From the NCBI GenBank assembly GCA_963784425.1, contig CAWARM010000011.1, positions 620,001 through 684,000 on the forward strand: 64,000 nucleotides of DNA, given 5' to 3'. Position numbers and translations under genes: made by a program. This document shows, piece by piece, positions 43,456 through 53,602 of this stretch. Below the pieces are notes generated by a model that was given only the letters and a program-made list of their open reading frames with translations, ran no database searches and was not told the origin of the DNA. Source of the stretch: SHZL01 sp963784425. Lineage in GTDB: Bacteria; Pseudomonadota; Gammaproteobacteria; Xanthomonadales; SZUA-36. Numbering within the stretch: position 1 is the first letter of the stretch; every line of letters begins with the position of its first letter.

Positions 43456-43480
43456 AAAAAGGCCCCGCGGGGCCTTCTTT
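43456..43480 (-). terminator. Terminator after tRNA-fMet
   Basis: AAGGCCCCGCGGGGCCTT (43459-43476) is a perfect palindrome. On the minus strand it is followed by TTTTT. It sits directly 3' of the tRNA and 5' of rimP. Confidence 0.85.
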
Positions 43481-43488
43481 CATAAAAC

Positions 43489-43565
43489 TGGTAGCGGGGG
43501 CAGGATTCGAACCTGCGACCTTCGGGTTATGAGCCCGACGAGCTGCCAGACTGCTCCACCCCGCA
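43489..43565 (-). tRNA. Initiator tRNA-fMet(CAU)
   Basis: On the minus strand the sequence runs from TGCGGGG to CCCCGCT-A-CCA, with CCA encoded. The first base pair position is T-T, unpaired, which is an initiator feature. The anticodon stem has three G-C pairs (GGG/CCC) next to loop CTCATAA, another initiator mark. The T-loop GGTTCGAATCC is present. As in E. coli, it precedes rimP. Confidence 0.96.
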
Positions 43566-43694
43566 TCAGTAGGCCGCAAATCATATAGACTCCGCCCTGC
43601 TAATACAAGGGCTCATAATTGCCCCTTCTTAGTATTTGAGGTCGATATCCGTGGAATCAAGCCACCACTGAGATCAAGCCAGCCGAACCCTTTT

Positions 43695-45140
43695 TCATGC
43701 CCCAAACGACTGCATGCACAGCGCAATAAGCGTGCCGGAGAAAATGCCCAGGCCAATCACCAGGACTCCATTCAGCGACAGGGCCAGCCTGAAATCCAGG
43801 GTTGCATTGATCGGCGCCTCTGTTTCCGGGTCATCAAAATACATGAGCTTGACGACTCGCAGGTAGTAGAAAGCCCCAACGACAGAGAATACCACCGCAA
43901 CAACGGCCAGCCATAGCATGCCGGCCTGCAGGGTTGCCTGGATGACCAGCCACTTGGCAAAAAAGCCAACAAAAACCGGAACGCCGGCCATGGAAAACAT
44001 CACCATGGCCATAACTGCTGCATACCAGCTGTTGCGTTGATTGAGTCCTTTGAAATCATCCAGGTGTTCCGCCTCCACACCCCGCGAGGATAGCAGGATG
44101 ATGGTGGCAAATGCCGCGGCTGTCATCAATGAATAGACAATGACGTAATACATGGCAGCACCATAACCTGCCCCGGTGCCGGGCGCGAAACCCAAAAGAA
44201 TGAAGCCCATGTGCGAAATGGCCGAGTACGCCAGCATCCGCTTGATATTGGTCTGGGCAATGGCGGCAACATTCCCCAGCACAATGGACAACACCGAGAG
44301 CACCGCCAGCATTTGCTGCCAGTCCGCATGCAATTCACCCAATCCGGTTTGCAACAGTCGAAACGCCATCGCGAAGGCTGCCATTTTTGGCACCGCTGCA
44401 ATGAACAGGGTGACTCCTGCAGGTGCGCCCTCGTATACATCCGGAATCCACATGTGAAACGGCACCACGCCGAGCTTGAACGCCAGCCCGACGACCAGGA
44501 AGACCAGCCCGAACACCAGGATCAGGTCATCACGCTTGCCGCTGCTCACCGCAGCGCCAATAGTGTCAAGGTTAAGGCTGCCAGTTGCTCCGTAAATCAT
44601 GGACATGCCATAGAGCAACATTCCCGACGCCATCGATCCGAGGACAAAATACTTCATGGCCGCCTCCGAGCCCCGGCTCGAATCCCGGTCGTATGCCACC
44701 AGGGCATAAGTGGAAAGCGAGGTTAACTCGAGACCCAGGTAAATCATGACCAGGCTGTTCGCTGAAACAAGCAGCATGATGCCGAGCAACGCAAACAGGG
44801 AAAGCGTGTAAAAGTCCGCGCGAAACATGTTGAACTGGCGCAAATAGGACTTTGCGTAAACAAACACGAGTGCCACGATGAAGTAAGTAAACAATTTCAG
44901 CACGTCACCCATGGGATCACGCAGGAAACTGCCATTGAACGCCGTCGCGATGAAGCTTCCATCGTGAACGTACTCTGCGCGCACGGTAATGAAGCCCGCA
45001 AAAATTACCGTGGCCATGGCCAGCAGTTGAATGATCCCGCGTCGCTCTTCGCGCAAGAACAGGTCAACCAGCAAAATGACGCAGGCCATGGTAAACACCC
45101 ATATTTCAGGTGCGGCCAGCAAGATGTTCGACACGTTCAT
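43695..45140 (-). CDS. nuoN: NADH-quinone oxidoreductase subunit N
   Basis: A 481-residue antiporter-like membrane subunit of complex I with about 14 hydrophobic segments. It has LGLELTSLSTYALVAYDRDS, FKLGVVPFHMWIPDVYEGAP, QTNIKRMLAYSAISHMGFILLG and VVKLMYFDDPE. The channel Lys and Glu residues are in place. Last gene of the nuo operon, 13 bases after nuoM. Confidence 0.97.
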   Translation of the reverse strand: MNVSNILLAAPEIWVFTMACVILLVDLFLREERRGIIQLLAMATVIFAGFITVRAEYVHDGSFIATAFNGSFLRDPMGDVLKLFTYFIVALVFVYAKSYLRQFNMFRADFYTLSLFALLGIMLLVSANSLVMIYLGLELTSLSTYALVAYDRDSSRGSEAAMKYFVLGSMASGMLLYGMSMIYGATGSLNLDTIGAAVSSGKRDDLILVFGLVFLVVGLAFKLGVVPFHMWIPDVYEGAPAGVTLFIAAVPKMAAFAMAFRLLQTGLGELHADWQQMLAVLSVLSIVLGNVAAIAQTNIKRMLAYSAISHMGFILLGFAPGTGAGYGAAMYYVIVYSLMTAAAFATIILLSSRGVEAEHLDDFKGLNQRNSWYAAVMAMVMFSMAGVPVFVGFFAKWLVIQATLQAGMLWLAVVAVVFSVVGAFYYLRVVKLMYFDDPETEAPINATLDFRLALSLNGVLVIGLGIFSGTLIALCMQSFGA

Positions 45141-45153
45141 TGAAAACTCATCC

Positions 45154-46698
45154 TCACATGCCTGCGGTGGCTATTGCTGCGGCAGGAATCTTGGATTGCT
45201 GTATGTGCACCAGGAGGTTATTTACCGAGGCGTGCATCAGGTCTACCAGCGGCTGGGGCCACAATCCCACCATGATCACTGCAACCGCCAGGCTGCCCAG
45301 AATCAATGCCTCGCGACGGCTTATGTCTTTCAATGCGGCCACTTCCCGGCTCTTCACCGAACCGAATATCACCCGCTTGACCAACCACAGGCTATAGGCA
45401 GCTCCCAGGATGAGGGTCAGGCCTGCAAGGAAGGCATACCAGAAATTAGCGTCGAAGGCGGCCAGGATGACCATGAATTCACCGACGAATCCGCTGGTCC
45501 CGGGCAGGCCTGAATTTGCCATAAAAAAGAGCACGGCAAAGGTTGCAAACCAGGGCATCGAGTCTGCCACGCCGCCGTAATCCAGGATCATGCGACTGTG
45601 CAAGCGGTCATACAGCACCCCAACGCAGAGGAACAGCGCACCCGAAACAAAACCGTGAGAAATCATTTGTACCATGGCGCCTTCAACACCCAGCGCGGCA
45701 GCATTGCCGCCCGCGCCTTGGCGGAAGATCTCGAACGCAATGAACAATCCCAGGGTCACGAACCCCATGTGGGAGATAGATGAATAGGCAATCAACTTTT
45801 TCATGTCCTGCTGGACCAGGGCAACAAAGCCGATATACACGACGGCAATGAGGGACAGCATGATAATCAGCCAATCCAGCGAGTTGCTGGCATCCGGCGT
45901 TATGGGCAAGCTGAAACGTATGAATCCATAGCCACCAATTTTTAGCATGATGGCCGCCAGTATTACTGAACCCCCGGTTGGCGCTTCCACATGTGCATCC
46001 GGCAACCATGTGTGCACCGGCCACATTGGAACCTTGACTGAAAAAGCTGCAAGGAAGCCCAGGAATAACCAGGTTTGGGCCGTTATTCCCAGGGGCAGGC
46101 CCTGCCATTCCGGAATCGACCAGGTACCCGACTGCGTATACAGATAGATCAGGCCAACCAGCATGAAAACTGAACCGAGGAATGTATAAAGGAAAAACTT
46201 GACCGTGGCGTAAACGCGGCGAGGCCCGCCCCACATGCCAATCACCAGAAACATCGGGATCAGCATGGCCTCGAAGAAAACGTAGAACAGGAAACCATCC
46301 AGTGCTGAAAACACGCCAACCATGAGTCCTTCCATGACCAGAAAAGACGCCATGTACTGGTGCACGCGGGTACGGATGACGTCCCATCCTGCGATCACCA
46401 CCAGCACCCCGAAAAACGTCGTCAGCAAGATTAGCGGAACTGAAAAGCCATCCACTCCAAGGAAATAGTTGATGCTGAAGGACTCGATCCAGGCCTTGTT
46501 TTCGAGGAATTGCATGTCCGCCGTGCCGCGATCAAAGCCCGTGAACAGGGAAATGCTCAGCACAAAAGTCAGCAGTGAAACGGCCAGGGCAAGCAAGCGC
46601 GCCTGGGACGCTTTGCGTTCACCCAGGGCAGCAGCCAGTACACCACCCGCTATGGGTATCCAGATCAGCAGGCTCAGCGTAGGCCAGGTGGCTTGCAT
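45154..46698 (-). CDS. nuoM: NADH-quinone oxidoreductase subunit M
   Basis: A 514-residue antiporter-like proton-pumping subunit. It has FVFFEAMLIPMFLVIGMWGG-type helices, FAAFSVKVPMWPVHTWLPDAHVEAPTGGSVILA, QQDMKKLIAYSSISHMGFVTLG and FFMANSGLPGTSGFVGEF. It follows nuoL after 18 bases. Confidence 0.97.
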   Translation of the reverse strand: MQATWPTLSLLIWIPIAGGVLAAALGERKASQARLLALAVSLLTFVLSISLFTGFDRGTADMQFLENKAWIESFSINYFLGVDGFSVPLILLTTFFGVLVVIAGWDVIRTRVHQYMASFLVMEGLMVGVFSALDGFLFYVFFEAMLIPMFLVIGMWGGPRRVYATVKFFLYTFLGSVFMLVGLIYLYTQSGTWSIPEWQGLPLGITAQTWLFLGFLAAFSVKVPMWPVHTWLPDAHVEAPTGGSVILAAIMLKIGGYGFIRFSLPITPDASNSLDWLIIMLSLIAVVYIGFVALVQQDMKKLIAYSSISHMGFVTLGLFIAFEIFRQGAGGNAAALGVEGAMVQMISHGFVSGALFLCVGVLYDRLHSRMILDYGGVADSMPWFATFAVLFFMANSGLPGTSGFVGEFMVILAAFDANFWYAFLAGLTLILGAAYSLWLVKRVIFGSVKSREVAALKDISRREALILGSLAVAVIMVGLWPQPLVDLMHASVNNLLVHIQQSKIPAAAIATAGM

Positions 46699-46716
46699 GT
46701 CAATTCCACCTCTTCA

Positions 46717-48708
46717 TCAATACACAACCCAGATAGCCAGGATGCCGATCAGGCCAATGATCATGGCAAAGGCATACTGAAACAGGTAACCGGTTTGCCA
46801 CAAGCGTATCCGGCCTGCCACTGCACCCACCAACCTGGCGGAGCCATTGACCAGCACACCATCGATCAGGCCAGCATCCGCCTTTTCCCACAGGACCTTG
46901 CCTATCTGGACGGTCGGCCTGACAAAGACGGCCTGGTATAACTCATCAATGTAGTACTTGTTCAGCACAAACCGGTACAAGCCGGGCAGGCCACGTTCCA
47001 ACGTTTCAGCCACCGAGGGCCTGAACAGGTAAATGAATGTCGCCAAAGCAAACCCCGCCATCATCAACCAGAACGGCTCCGTGCCAAGTGCATGAACCGC
47101 CATCGCTGACGCGCCATGAAAATTGTGGCCAAGGTCCGCGACGACATTATTTTGCTCAAGCACTGAAATGGAATCATTCAACCAGCCGCCAAACAATATG
47201 GGCTGGATGGTTAAATAACCAATGATGACAGACGGAATGGCCAGCAGGATAAGTGGCACTGTTACTACCCATGGCGACTCATGCGCTTCGTGCTGCAACA
47301 CCCCATCGGGCGGATGCTCGCCGGCAGAATGATCCACGCGGTAGCGCGGTTCTCCATGGAATGTCAGGTACAGCAATCGAAAGCTGTAGAAAGAAGTCAC
47401 CAGCACGCCCAGGAGCACTGCCCAGTAAGCCAGGTCACTGCCATACCGGTGTGATTCAGCGACAGCTTCTATGACAGCATCTTTGGAGTAGAAACCTGAC
47501 AGGAATGGAAAACCGACCAGGGCCAGTGTACCTACCCAGGCGGTAACCCAGGTAACGGGCATTTTGCGCCGCAGGCCACCCATGAAACGCATGTCCTGCT
47601 GGTGGTGCAAGGCTATGATCACGGAGCCCGCACCCAGGAACAGCAAGGCCTTGAAAAAAGCGTGCGTCATCAGGTGGAAAATCGCTGCCGAATACGCGGA
47701 TACACCCAGCGCCACCGTCATGTAGCCCAGTTGGGACAGCGTGGAATATGCGATAACGCGCTTTATGTCATTTTGCACTATGCCGATCAGGCCCATCGCC
47801 AGCGCTGTGAATGCACCAACCAGCAGTACAAAACTCAGTGCAGCATCGCTGAATTCGAACAGGGGGGACATCCGCGCCACCATGAAGATGCCGGCCGTGA
47901 CCATTGTTGCTGCATGGATTAATGCTGAAATTGGCGTTGGGCCTTCCATCGAATCCGGCAGCCACACGTGTAATGGCGCCTGCGCAGATTTGCCCATTGC
48001 ACCAATAAACAGGCAAACGCAGATCAGCGTGATCAATTTCCACTCCATCCCCGGAATGATGCTGATGGTTCGTGTGGCGATTTCCGGGGCCTGGTTGAAT
48101 ACTTCTGAGTAATCCAGTGAACCCGTGGCAAACAGCACACCGGCTATGCCCAGCAGGAAACCAAAATCCCCTACCCGGTTGACAAGAAATGCCTTGAGGC
48201 CGGCAAAAACCGCCGACTCCCGATGGAACCAGAACCCGATCAGCAGGTAAGAAACCAGGCCCACCGCCTCCCATCCGAAAAACAGCTGCATAAAGTTATT
48301 GGACATAACCAGCATGAGCATGGAAAAAGTAAACAGCGCGATGTAGCTGAAAAATCTCTGATAGCCCGGATCATGCGCCATGTAGCCAATGGTGTAGACA
48401 TGCACCATCAGGGAAACAAAAGTAACTACGCACATCATCAACGTGGTGAGATGGTCGATCAGGAAACCCACTTCAAAGTGGATTCCACCGGAAACCATCC
48501 AGGTATACACAGGAATATTCTGCGTCCCAAGGCCTTCGAACACCTGTTGGTACAGCACCCATGCCGAAAGGCAGAAGGAAACTGCCACGCCCAGTATGGT
48601 CACCCAGTGGGCGCCAGCCCTGCCCACCTGCTTGCGCATGAGGCCGGCAATCACAGCCGCTGCGAGGGGCAGAAGGGGTATCAGCAGTAATGTGGTTTCC
48701 AGCGCCAT
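46717..48708 (-). CDS. nuoL: NADH-quinone oxidoreductase subunit L
   Basis: A 663-residue antiporter-like subunit, the largest membrane protein of complex I. It has FFGWEAVGLVSYLLIGFW, GAMGKSAQAPLHVWLPDSMEGPTPISALIHAATMV and QNDIKRVIAYSTLSQLGYM. The C-terminal region contains the long lateral helix ending in GILAIWVVY. It starts 1 base after nuoK. Confidence 0.97.
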   Translation of the reverse strand: MALETTLLLIPLLPLAAAVIAGLMRKQVGRAGAHWVTILGVAVSFCLSAWVLYQQVFEGLGTQNIPVYTWMVSGGIHFEVGFLIDHLTTLMMCVVTFVSLMVHVYTIGYMAHDPGYQRFFSYIALFTFSMLMLVMSNNFMQLFFGWEAVGLVSYLLIGFWFHRESAVFAGLKAFLVNRVGDFGFLLGIAGVLFATGSLDYSEVFNQAPEIATRTISIIPGMEWKLITLICVCLFIGAMGKSAQAPLHVWLPDSMEGPTPISALIHAATMVTAGIFMVARMSPLFEFSDAALSFVLLVGAFTALAMGLIGIVQNDIKRVIAYSTLSQLGYMTVALGVSAYSAAIFHLMTHAFFKALLFLGAGSVIIALHHQQDMRFMGGLRRKMPVTWVTAWVGTLALVGFPFLSGFYSKDAVIEAVAESHRYGSDLAYWAVLLGVLVTSFYSFRLLYLTFHGEPRYRVDHSAGEHPPDGVLQHEAHESPWVVTVPLILLAIPSVIIGYLTIQPILFGGWLNDSISVLEQNNVVADLGHNFHGASAMAVHALGTEPFWLMMAGFALATFIYLFRPSVAETLERGLPGLYRFVLNKYYIDELYQAVFVRPTVQIGKVLWEKADAGLIDGVLVNGSARLVGAVAGRIRLWQTGYLFQYAFAMIIGLIGILAIWVVY

Positions 48709-48709
48709 G

Positions 48710-49015
48710 TCAGCCCTTCAGTTCGTCGAGATCAGTTACGTTGATGGTGCCCCTGTTACGGAACAAAACCACCAGGATGGCAAGGCCAATGGCTGCTTCA
48801 GCAGCGGCAACGGTCAGGATGAAAAACACGAATACCTGTCCGTCAAGGCTACCGAGGAACCGCGAAAACGCAACGAAATTCATGTTCACTGCCAGCAACA
48901 TCAGTTCAATGCACATCAACAGGATGATTACATTCTTGCGGTTCAGGAATATGCCAGCCACGCTGAGGCAGAACAGGATGGCACCGAGAGTCAGAAAGTG
49001 GGCTAGTGTCAACAT
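48710..49015 (-). CDS. nuoK: NADH-quinone oxidoreductase subunit K
   Basis: A 101-residue three-helix subunit of the proton path. It shows FLNRKNVIILLMCIELMLLAVNMNFVAF, with both conserved membrane Glu (the second in AAAEAAIGLAILVVLFR). Normal length. Confidence 0.97.
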   Translation of the reverse strand: MLTLAHFLTLGAILFCLSVAGIFLNRKNVIILLMCIELMLLAVNMNFVAFSRFLGSLDGQVFVFFILTVAAAEAAIGLAILVVLFRNRGTINVTDLDELKG

Positions 49016-49024
49016 CGCGGATCC

Positions 49025-49639
49025 TCAACCATCCTGCCGGGGTTCAGATTGCATGCTTACCACGCGCATGCGTTCATCACGCTGCACCATTACCTGCCTG
49101 GCGGGATTCTGTGCTTTTACGCCAGTGCGCTTTCTCAAAGTCAATGCAATGGCTGCAATGATGGCAACCAGCAAGATGATGCCGGCAACCTCAAACGGCA
49201 ACACGTACTGGGTAAAGAGCAACTCGCCCAGCGCCTTGGTATTGCTGTAGCCCTGCGGGTGTGGCGCAGGAATGGGAAAAGCTGCAGCGTCAAACCGCCC
49301 CCGTGTCCACAGCACCGCCATCAGCTCCGTTGCCATGATCGAAGCAACCCCAACTCCTGCAGGAAGATAGCGGATGAAGCCCTCGCTCAGCGGCGCCAGG
49401 TTGATGTCCAGCATCATGACCACGAACAGGAACAGCACCATCACCGCACCAACGTAAACCAGCACCAGCACAATGGCCAGGAACTCAGCCTCCAGAAGAA
49501 TCCATATTGCCGTGGAACTGAAGAAAGCCAATACCAGGAACAATGCGGCATAGACAGGATTACGCACCGTAATGACCATGACGGCCGCGGCTGTGAGCAC
49601 CAGCGCAAAAGCGTAAAAGACAATTTGAACTATTGGCAT
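49025..49639 (-). CDS. nuoJ: NADH-quinone oxidoreductase subunit J
   Basis: A 204-residue five-helix membrane subunit. It has NPVYAALFLVLAFFSSTAIWILLEAEFLAIVLVLVYVGAVMVLFLFVVMMLD, typical of NuoJ, with a polar C-terminal tail. It follows nuoI by 14 bases. Confidence 0.96.
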   Translation of the reverse strand: MPIVQIVFYAFALVLTAAAVMVITVRNPVYAALFLVLAFFSSTAIWILLEAEFLAIVLVLVYVGAVMVLFLFVVMMLDINLAPLSEGFIRYLPAGVGVASIMATELMAVLWTRGRFDAAAFPIPAPHPQGYSNTKALGELLFTQYVLPFEVAGIILLVAIIAAIALTLRKRTGVKAQNPARQVMVQRDERMRVVSMQSEPRQDG

Positions 49640-49653
49640 CTGCCCTGCTCCAC

Positions 49654-50142
49654 TCAGCGGTAAGCCGCATCCTTTTGGCGATTGCTGGCCACGCTCTGTT
49701 CATAACGGTCACCAATTGCCAATAATTGTTCCTTGGTCACTATGTTCTCCCCGCGATTCTCAAAGTGATACTCGAGGAAATCCGTCTCCACGATGGAATC
49801 CACCGGGCACGACTCCTCGCAAAGTCCGCAATAGATGCACTTGAACAAGTCGATTTCATACCTGGTGGTGCGTCGCGTGCCATCCTCGCGTTGGGTAGAT
49901 TCAATGGTAATAGCCAGGGCCGGACAGACTGCCTCGCACAATTTACAGGCTATGCACCGCTCCTCTCCGTTGGGGTAGCGGCGCAATGCATGTAGCCCGC
50001 GAAACCGGGAAGACTTTGGAGTTTTCTCCTCCGGGTAACGCAAGGTGAACTTGGGTTTGAAGAAATATTTCAGCGTCACACCCAGCCCGCTGACAAGCTC
50101 CATCAGCATCAGGCTTTTGAAATAACGTGATACCCGCTCCAT
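49654..50142 (-). CDS. nuoI: NADH-quinone oxidoreductase subunit I
   Basis: A 162-residue ferredoxin-like subunit carrying two [4Fe-4S] clusters (N6a, N6b). The motifs CIACKLCEAVCP and CIYCGLCEESCP are spaced normally and pass electrons toward NuoB. ATG 50142 has GGGAG 6 bases upstream; the ATG 3 bases earlier overlaps the nuoH stop. Confidence 0.96.
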   Translation of the reverse strand: MERVSRYFKSLMLMELVSGLGVTLKYFFKPKFTLRYPEEKTPKSSRFRGLHALRRYPNGEERCIACKLCEAVCPALAITIESTQREDGTRRTTRYEIDLFKCIYCGLCEESCPVDSIVETDFLEYHFENRGENIVTKEQLLAIGDRYEQSVASNRQKDAAYR

Positions 50143-50144
50143 CA

Positions 50145-51182
50145 TCAGCTCCCTTTCACTACCATGCCGGTCACAACCAGCACGGCCGCAAACAATACCC
50201 AGACGATGGTGATGGGGACAAAAACCTTCCAACCAAGCCGCATGATCTGGTCATAACGGTAACGCGGGAATGTCGCTCTCCACCAGAGGAAGAGAAACAT
50301 GAAAAAAACGGTTTTGGACAAGAACCAGAAAATACTCCCCTGTCCAAGAAAGGTATTTTCCAGGCCGGGAACTCCCTGGAAAGGCGACAACCAGCCACCG
50401 GCAAACATGATGGTAGTTAAAGCCGAAATCAGGATCATGTTGGCGTATTCGGCCAGGAAGAAGATGGCAAATCCTGCGCCTGAATACTCCACGTGGAAGC
50501 CGGCCACGATTTCAGACTCGCCCTCGGCCACGTCAAACGGCGCCCGGTTCGTTTCAGCCACGCCGGAAATCAGGTAAATGATGAACAGGGGGAATAATGG
50601 CAACCAGAACCAATCAAACAGCCCACCCTGTTGCGCCAGAACGATCTGGCTCAAATTCAGCGTCCCGGCCATGATCAGCACACCAACCAGGCAAAAGCCC
50701 ATGGCAATTTCATAAGAGACCATTTGGGCGGCGCAACGCAGGCCGCCGAGGAAGGCATACTTCGAATTTGAAGCCCAGCCGGCAATGATCGGGCCATAGA
50801 CCCCCAGCGAGGACATGGCCAGCAGGAAAATCAGGCCCGCATCAATATCGGCTATGACCATGAAATCATTAAAGGGAATTACTGCCCATGCCGCGAACGC
50901 AGGGGCCAGGGCCAGGACCGGCGCCAGCAGGAACAGGAATTTGTTGGCATTCTGCGGTAGCACAATCTCCTTCAGCAGGAGTTTGAACACATCTGCAAAC
51001 GGCTGAAACAGACCATAAGGCCCGATGGTATTGGGGCCCAGCCGTATCTGCATGTAGCCAATCACCTTACGTTCGAAGTACGTGTAGTAGGCAACTGTAA
51101 GGATCAACGGCACCAGGATGGCCAGGATTTTCAGCACAAGAATGAGCATGTACAGCAAGGATTCAAGCAAGGCGTCACTCAC
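50145..51182 (-). CDS. nuoH: NADH-quinone oxidoreductase subunit H
   Basis: A 345-residue quinone-site membrane subunit. It has YFERKVIGYMQIRLGPNTIGPYGLFQPFADVFKLLLKE, GWASNSKYAFLGGLRCAAQMVSYEI, and ETNRAPFDVAEGESEIVAGFHVEYSG. The GTG at 51182 overlaps the nuoG stop as GTGA; the frame extends further upstream. Confidence 0.96.
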   Translation of the reverse strand: MSDALLESLLYMLILVLKILAILVPLILTVAYYTYFERKVIGYMQIRLGPNTIGPYGLFQPFADVFKLLLKEIVLPQNANKFLFLLAPVLALAPAFAAWAVIPFNDFMVIADIDAGLIFLLAMSSLGVYGPIIAGWASNSKYAFLGGLRCAAQMVSYEIAMGFCLVGVLIMAGTLNLSQIVLAQQGGLFDWFWLPLFPLFIIYLISGVAETNRAPFDVAEGESEIVAGFHVEYSGAGFAIFFLAEYANMILISALTTIMFAGGWLSPFQGVPGLENTFLGQGSIFWFLSKTVFFMFLFLWWRATFPRYRYDQIMRLGWKVFVPITIVWVLFAAVLVVTGMVVKGS

Positions 51183-53602
51183 TTGGGCACCTCGACGCTC
51201 ACAGGCCCGGTGGCTGAACCCAGTTCCCTGGTGGCGCAGGTAGCGCTGCGCAGCCATGCCGCCCCCGTGGGAACGGCAGCACTGACATGGACTTCAAGGT
51301 CAACCGTGGCGTGACCCTGTCCAACCCTGGCCATGCCACCATCAACCAGGCCCAGTCGCTTTGCGTCATCCGGGTTCAATCCAACAAATTGATTCTGCGC
51401 CTGCACCGTTTGCTGCAATGCAGTTGTGCGTCGGCACAGTGCATCCACCGAATACATCGGAACCTCGCCAACACGGTAGAAGCCTGCGTGCGGCTCAGCA
51501 CGTGCCGATGCCAAGCCTGGCCATGATGGTCCTTTCTCTCCCTGGCTAATTCCGGCAGAGGACTTGAATACTGCATGCATCTCAGTCTGCAGATCGCTCA
51601 GGCTTACCTGGCTAAACCCTTCGAGCCCAAGTTCATCGCCAAGGCGACGCAGTATTTTCCAGCCCGGCCGCGCCTCGCCCGACACTTTACCCGCCGGTGA
51701 GAACCCAATGGAGTCTCCATTCAAGTTGAACAGGCTGCCTTCCGATTCAGCAATGGGTGCGAGCGGGAATATCACGTTTGCCACGGCCTTCATGCCATCC
51801 GAAGCAAAAGCGGTCACGGCAATCACAGCCGCAGCAGAATTCATGGCCGCCATCACCGCTGCAGGGTTATCAGCGTCGTACTCGGGTTCAAAATCCCACA
51901 GCAGCCAGGTGCTGCCCTCCGTCTTCAGCATTTCGTTCTTGTCCAATCCGGCCTGCTTCAGGCTGCCTGCCGGGGTACGGTGAGGAACGGCGCCTGCAAG
52001 CCATGCACCCACCGGATTGGCGCCATGGGGCAGCAGGTTCAGGGCGCAATTACTGGAGGCTGCGATCCATTGTGAGAGTTGCCGCAAGGCCGCCGCGTCG
52101 TGGTGACTCATGGCAAACTGCCCCAGCAGCAACAGCCCGCTTTGGGCTGACAGCAAGCTGGCAGCAATTCCTTCGTGCTTCGCTGCGGGCGCTGTCGAGC
52201 GAGACAGGTTGCGCATTACGGTGGGCAATTCCTTCCCGCTGGCAGTTGCCATGGCCATGGCAACGCACGCCAGTTCCTGGACCAGGAACTGCGGCGCCGC
52301 AATGACCTTGTTGCTGGTGCCAAACACGAATTCCCAGTCCAGCGGATTGACGGAAGAAATCACGGCACCTTTCAGCCATGCCTTGCGCAAGCGATGGCCC
52401 AGGATGGGTGCTTCGTGACGCGGGTTACAACCCACCAGCAGCACCGCGTCTGCCTTTTCCATGTCGGCAATCTTCATTGCAAACTCAGGTGAAGCCGGGC
52501 GTGACTGATCATCTGAGAAGTCCTGCTCGCGCAAGCGGTGGTCAATGTGTGAGCTACCCAGGCCGCGCACCAGTCGCTGCGCCAGGTAGTACTCTTCAGT
52601 TGCAGCTCCCGGTGACATCAGCGCGCAAATTGAGCCGCGCTTGTTTTCACTGGCCGAACTGAGAAAGTGCACGGCCGCCTTTACCGCCTCGTCCCACGAA
52701 ACCGTGTGCCATTTATCGTCTTTTCTGACCATCGGCTGAGTTACACGATCCTGCGCATAGAGCCCCGCCTGGCTGTATCGGTCACGGTCTGACAACCAGG
52801 TTTCATTGATGGACTCACAGTCGCGTGGCACCGAACGCAGAATGCGCCCCATGCGTGCGTGGTGATAGAGCAATGAACCTACCGCGTCATGCACGCCCAC
52901 CGATGGCCTGGCCACCAATTCCCAGGCACGCGCGGCAAACCGGAAGGGCTTGTTCGTCAGGGCCCCCACCGGGCACAGGTCAATGATATTTCCCGAGAGT
53001 TCCGAATTGATGCTGTTCTCAACGCATGTGCCAATTTCAAGCCGGTCGCCACGGCCGCTGCCGCCCATTTCCGCCGTGCCTGCAATTTCTTCCAGGAAGC
53101 GCACACAGCGAGTGCAATGAATGCAGCGCGTCATGTCGGTCTGCACCAGCGGACCGGCGTTTTTGTCCTTGACCACGCGCTTGGTTTCGGTAAAACGGGA
53201 AACAGATCGACCGTAGCCCATGGCAAGGTCTTGCAGCTCACACTCTCCGCCCTGATCACAGATGGGACAATCCAGAGGGTGGTTAATCAGGAGGAATTCC
53301 ATCACGCCGTGCTGGGCATCAACGGCCCGGCGCGACTGGGTAAAGACTTTCATGCCCTCCATCACAGGGGTGGCGCAGGCAGGCATGGGCTTGGGTGCTT
53401 TTTCAACCTCCACGAGGCACATGCGGCAATTGGCGGCAATACTCAGTTTCTTGTGGTAACAAAACCTTGGAATGTTAATCCCGGCCTTGTCTGTTGCCTG
53501 GATTATCATCGAACCCTTAGCTGCTTGCATGGCGACACCATCGACTTCAATGTTAACCATGTCAACGCGTGGAGCTTCAGCCGGCTTGATTTCAGGGTTC
53601 AT
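51179..53602 (-). CDS. nuoG: NADH-quinone oxidoreductase subunit G
   Basis: An 807-residue peripheral-arm subunit. The N-terminal [2Fe-2S] ferredoxin region has CYHKKLSIAANCRMCLVEV. The His/Cys cluster follows in NHPLDCPICDQGGECELQD, and two more clusters in CIHCTRCVRF and the following Cys. A molybdopterin-oxidoreductase-like domain makes up the rest. Starts by overlapping the nuoF stop as ATGA. Confidence 0.96.
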   Translation of the reverse strand: MNPEIKPAEAPRVDMVNIEVDGVAMQAAKGSMIIQATDKAGINIPRFCYHKKLSIAANCRMCLVEVEKAPKPMPACATPVMEGMKVFTQSRRAVDAQHGVMEFLLINHPLDCPICDQGGECELQDLAMGYGRSVSRFTETKRVVKDKNAGPLVQTDMTRCIHCTRCVRFLEEIAGTAEMGGSGRGDRLEIGTCVENSINSELSGNIIDLCPVGALTNKPFRFAARAWELVARPSVGVHDAVGSLLYHHARMGRILRSVPRDCESINETWLSDRDRYSQAGLYAQDRVTQPMVRKDDKWHTVSWDEAVKAAVHFLSSASENKRGSICALMSPGAATEEYYLAQRLVRGLGSSHIDHRLREQDFSDDQSRPASPEFAMKIADMEKADAVLLVGCNPRHEAPILGHRLRKAWLKGAVISSVNPLDWEFVFGTSNKVIAAPQFLVQELACVAMAMATASGKELPTVMRNLSRSTAPAAKHEGIAASLLSAQSGLLLLGQFAMSHHDAAALRQLSQWIAASSNCALNLLPHGANPVGAWLAGAVPHRTPAGSLKQAGLDKNEMLKTEGSTWLLWDFEPEYDADNPAAVMAAMNSAAAVIAVTAFASDGMKAVANVIFPLAPIAESEGSLFNLNGDSIGFSPAGKVSGEARPGWKILRRLGDELGLEGFSQVSLSDLQTEMHAVFKSSAGISQGEKGPSWPGLASARAEPHAGFYRVGEVPMYSVDALCRRTTALQQTVQAQNQFVGLNPDDAKRLGLVDGGMARVGQGHATVDLEVHVSAAVPTGAAWLRSATCATRELGSATGPVSVEVPK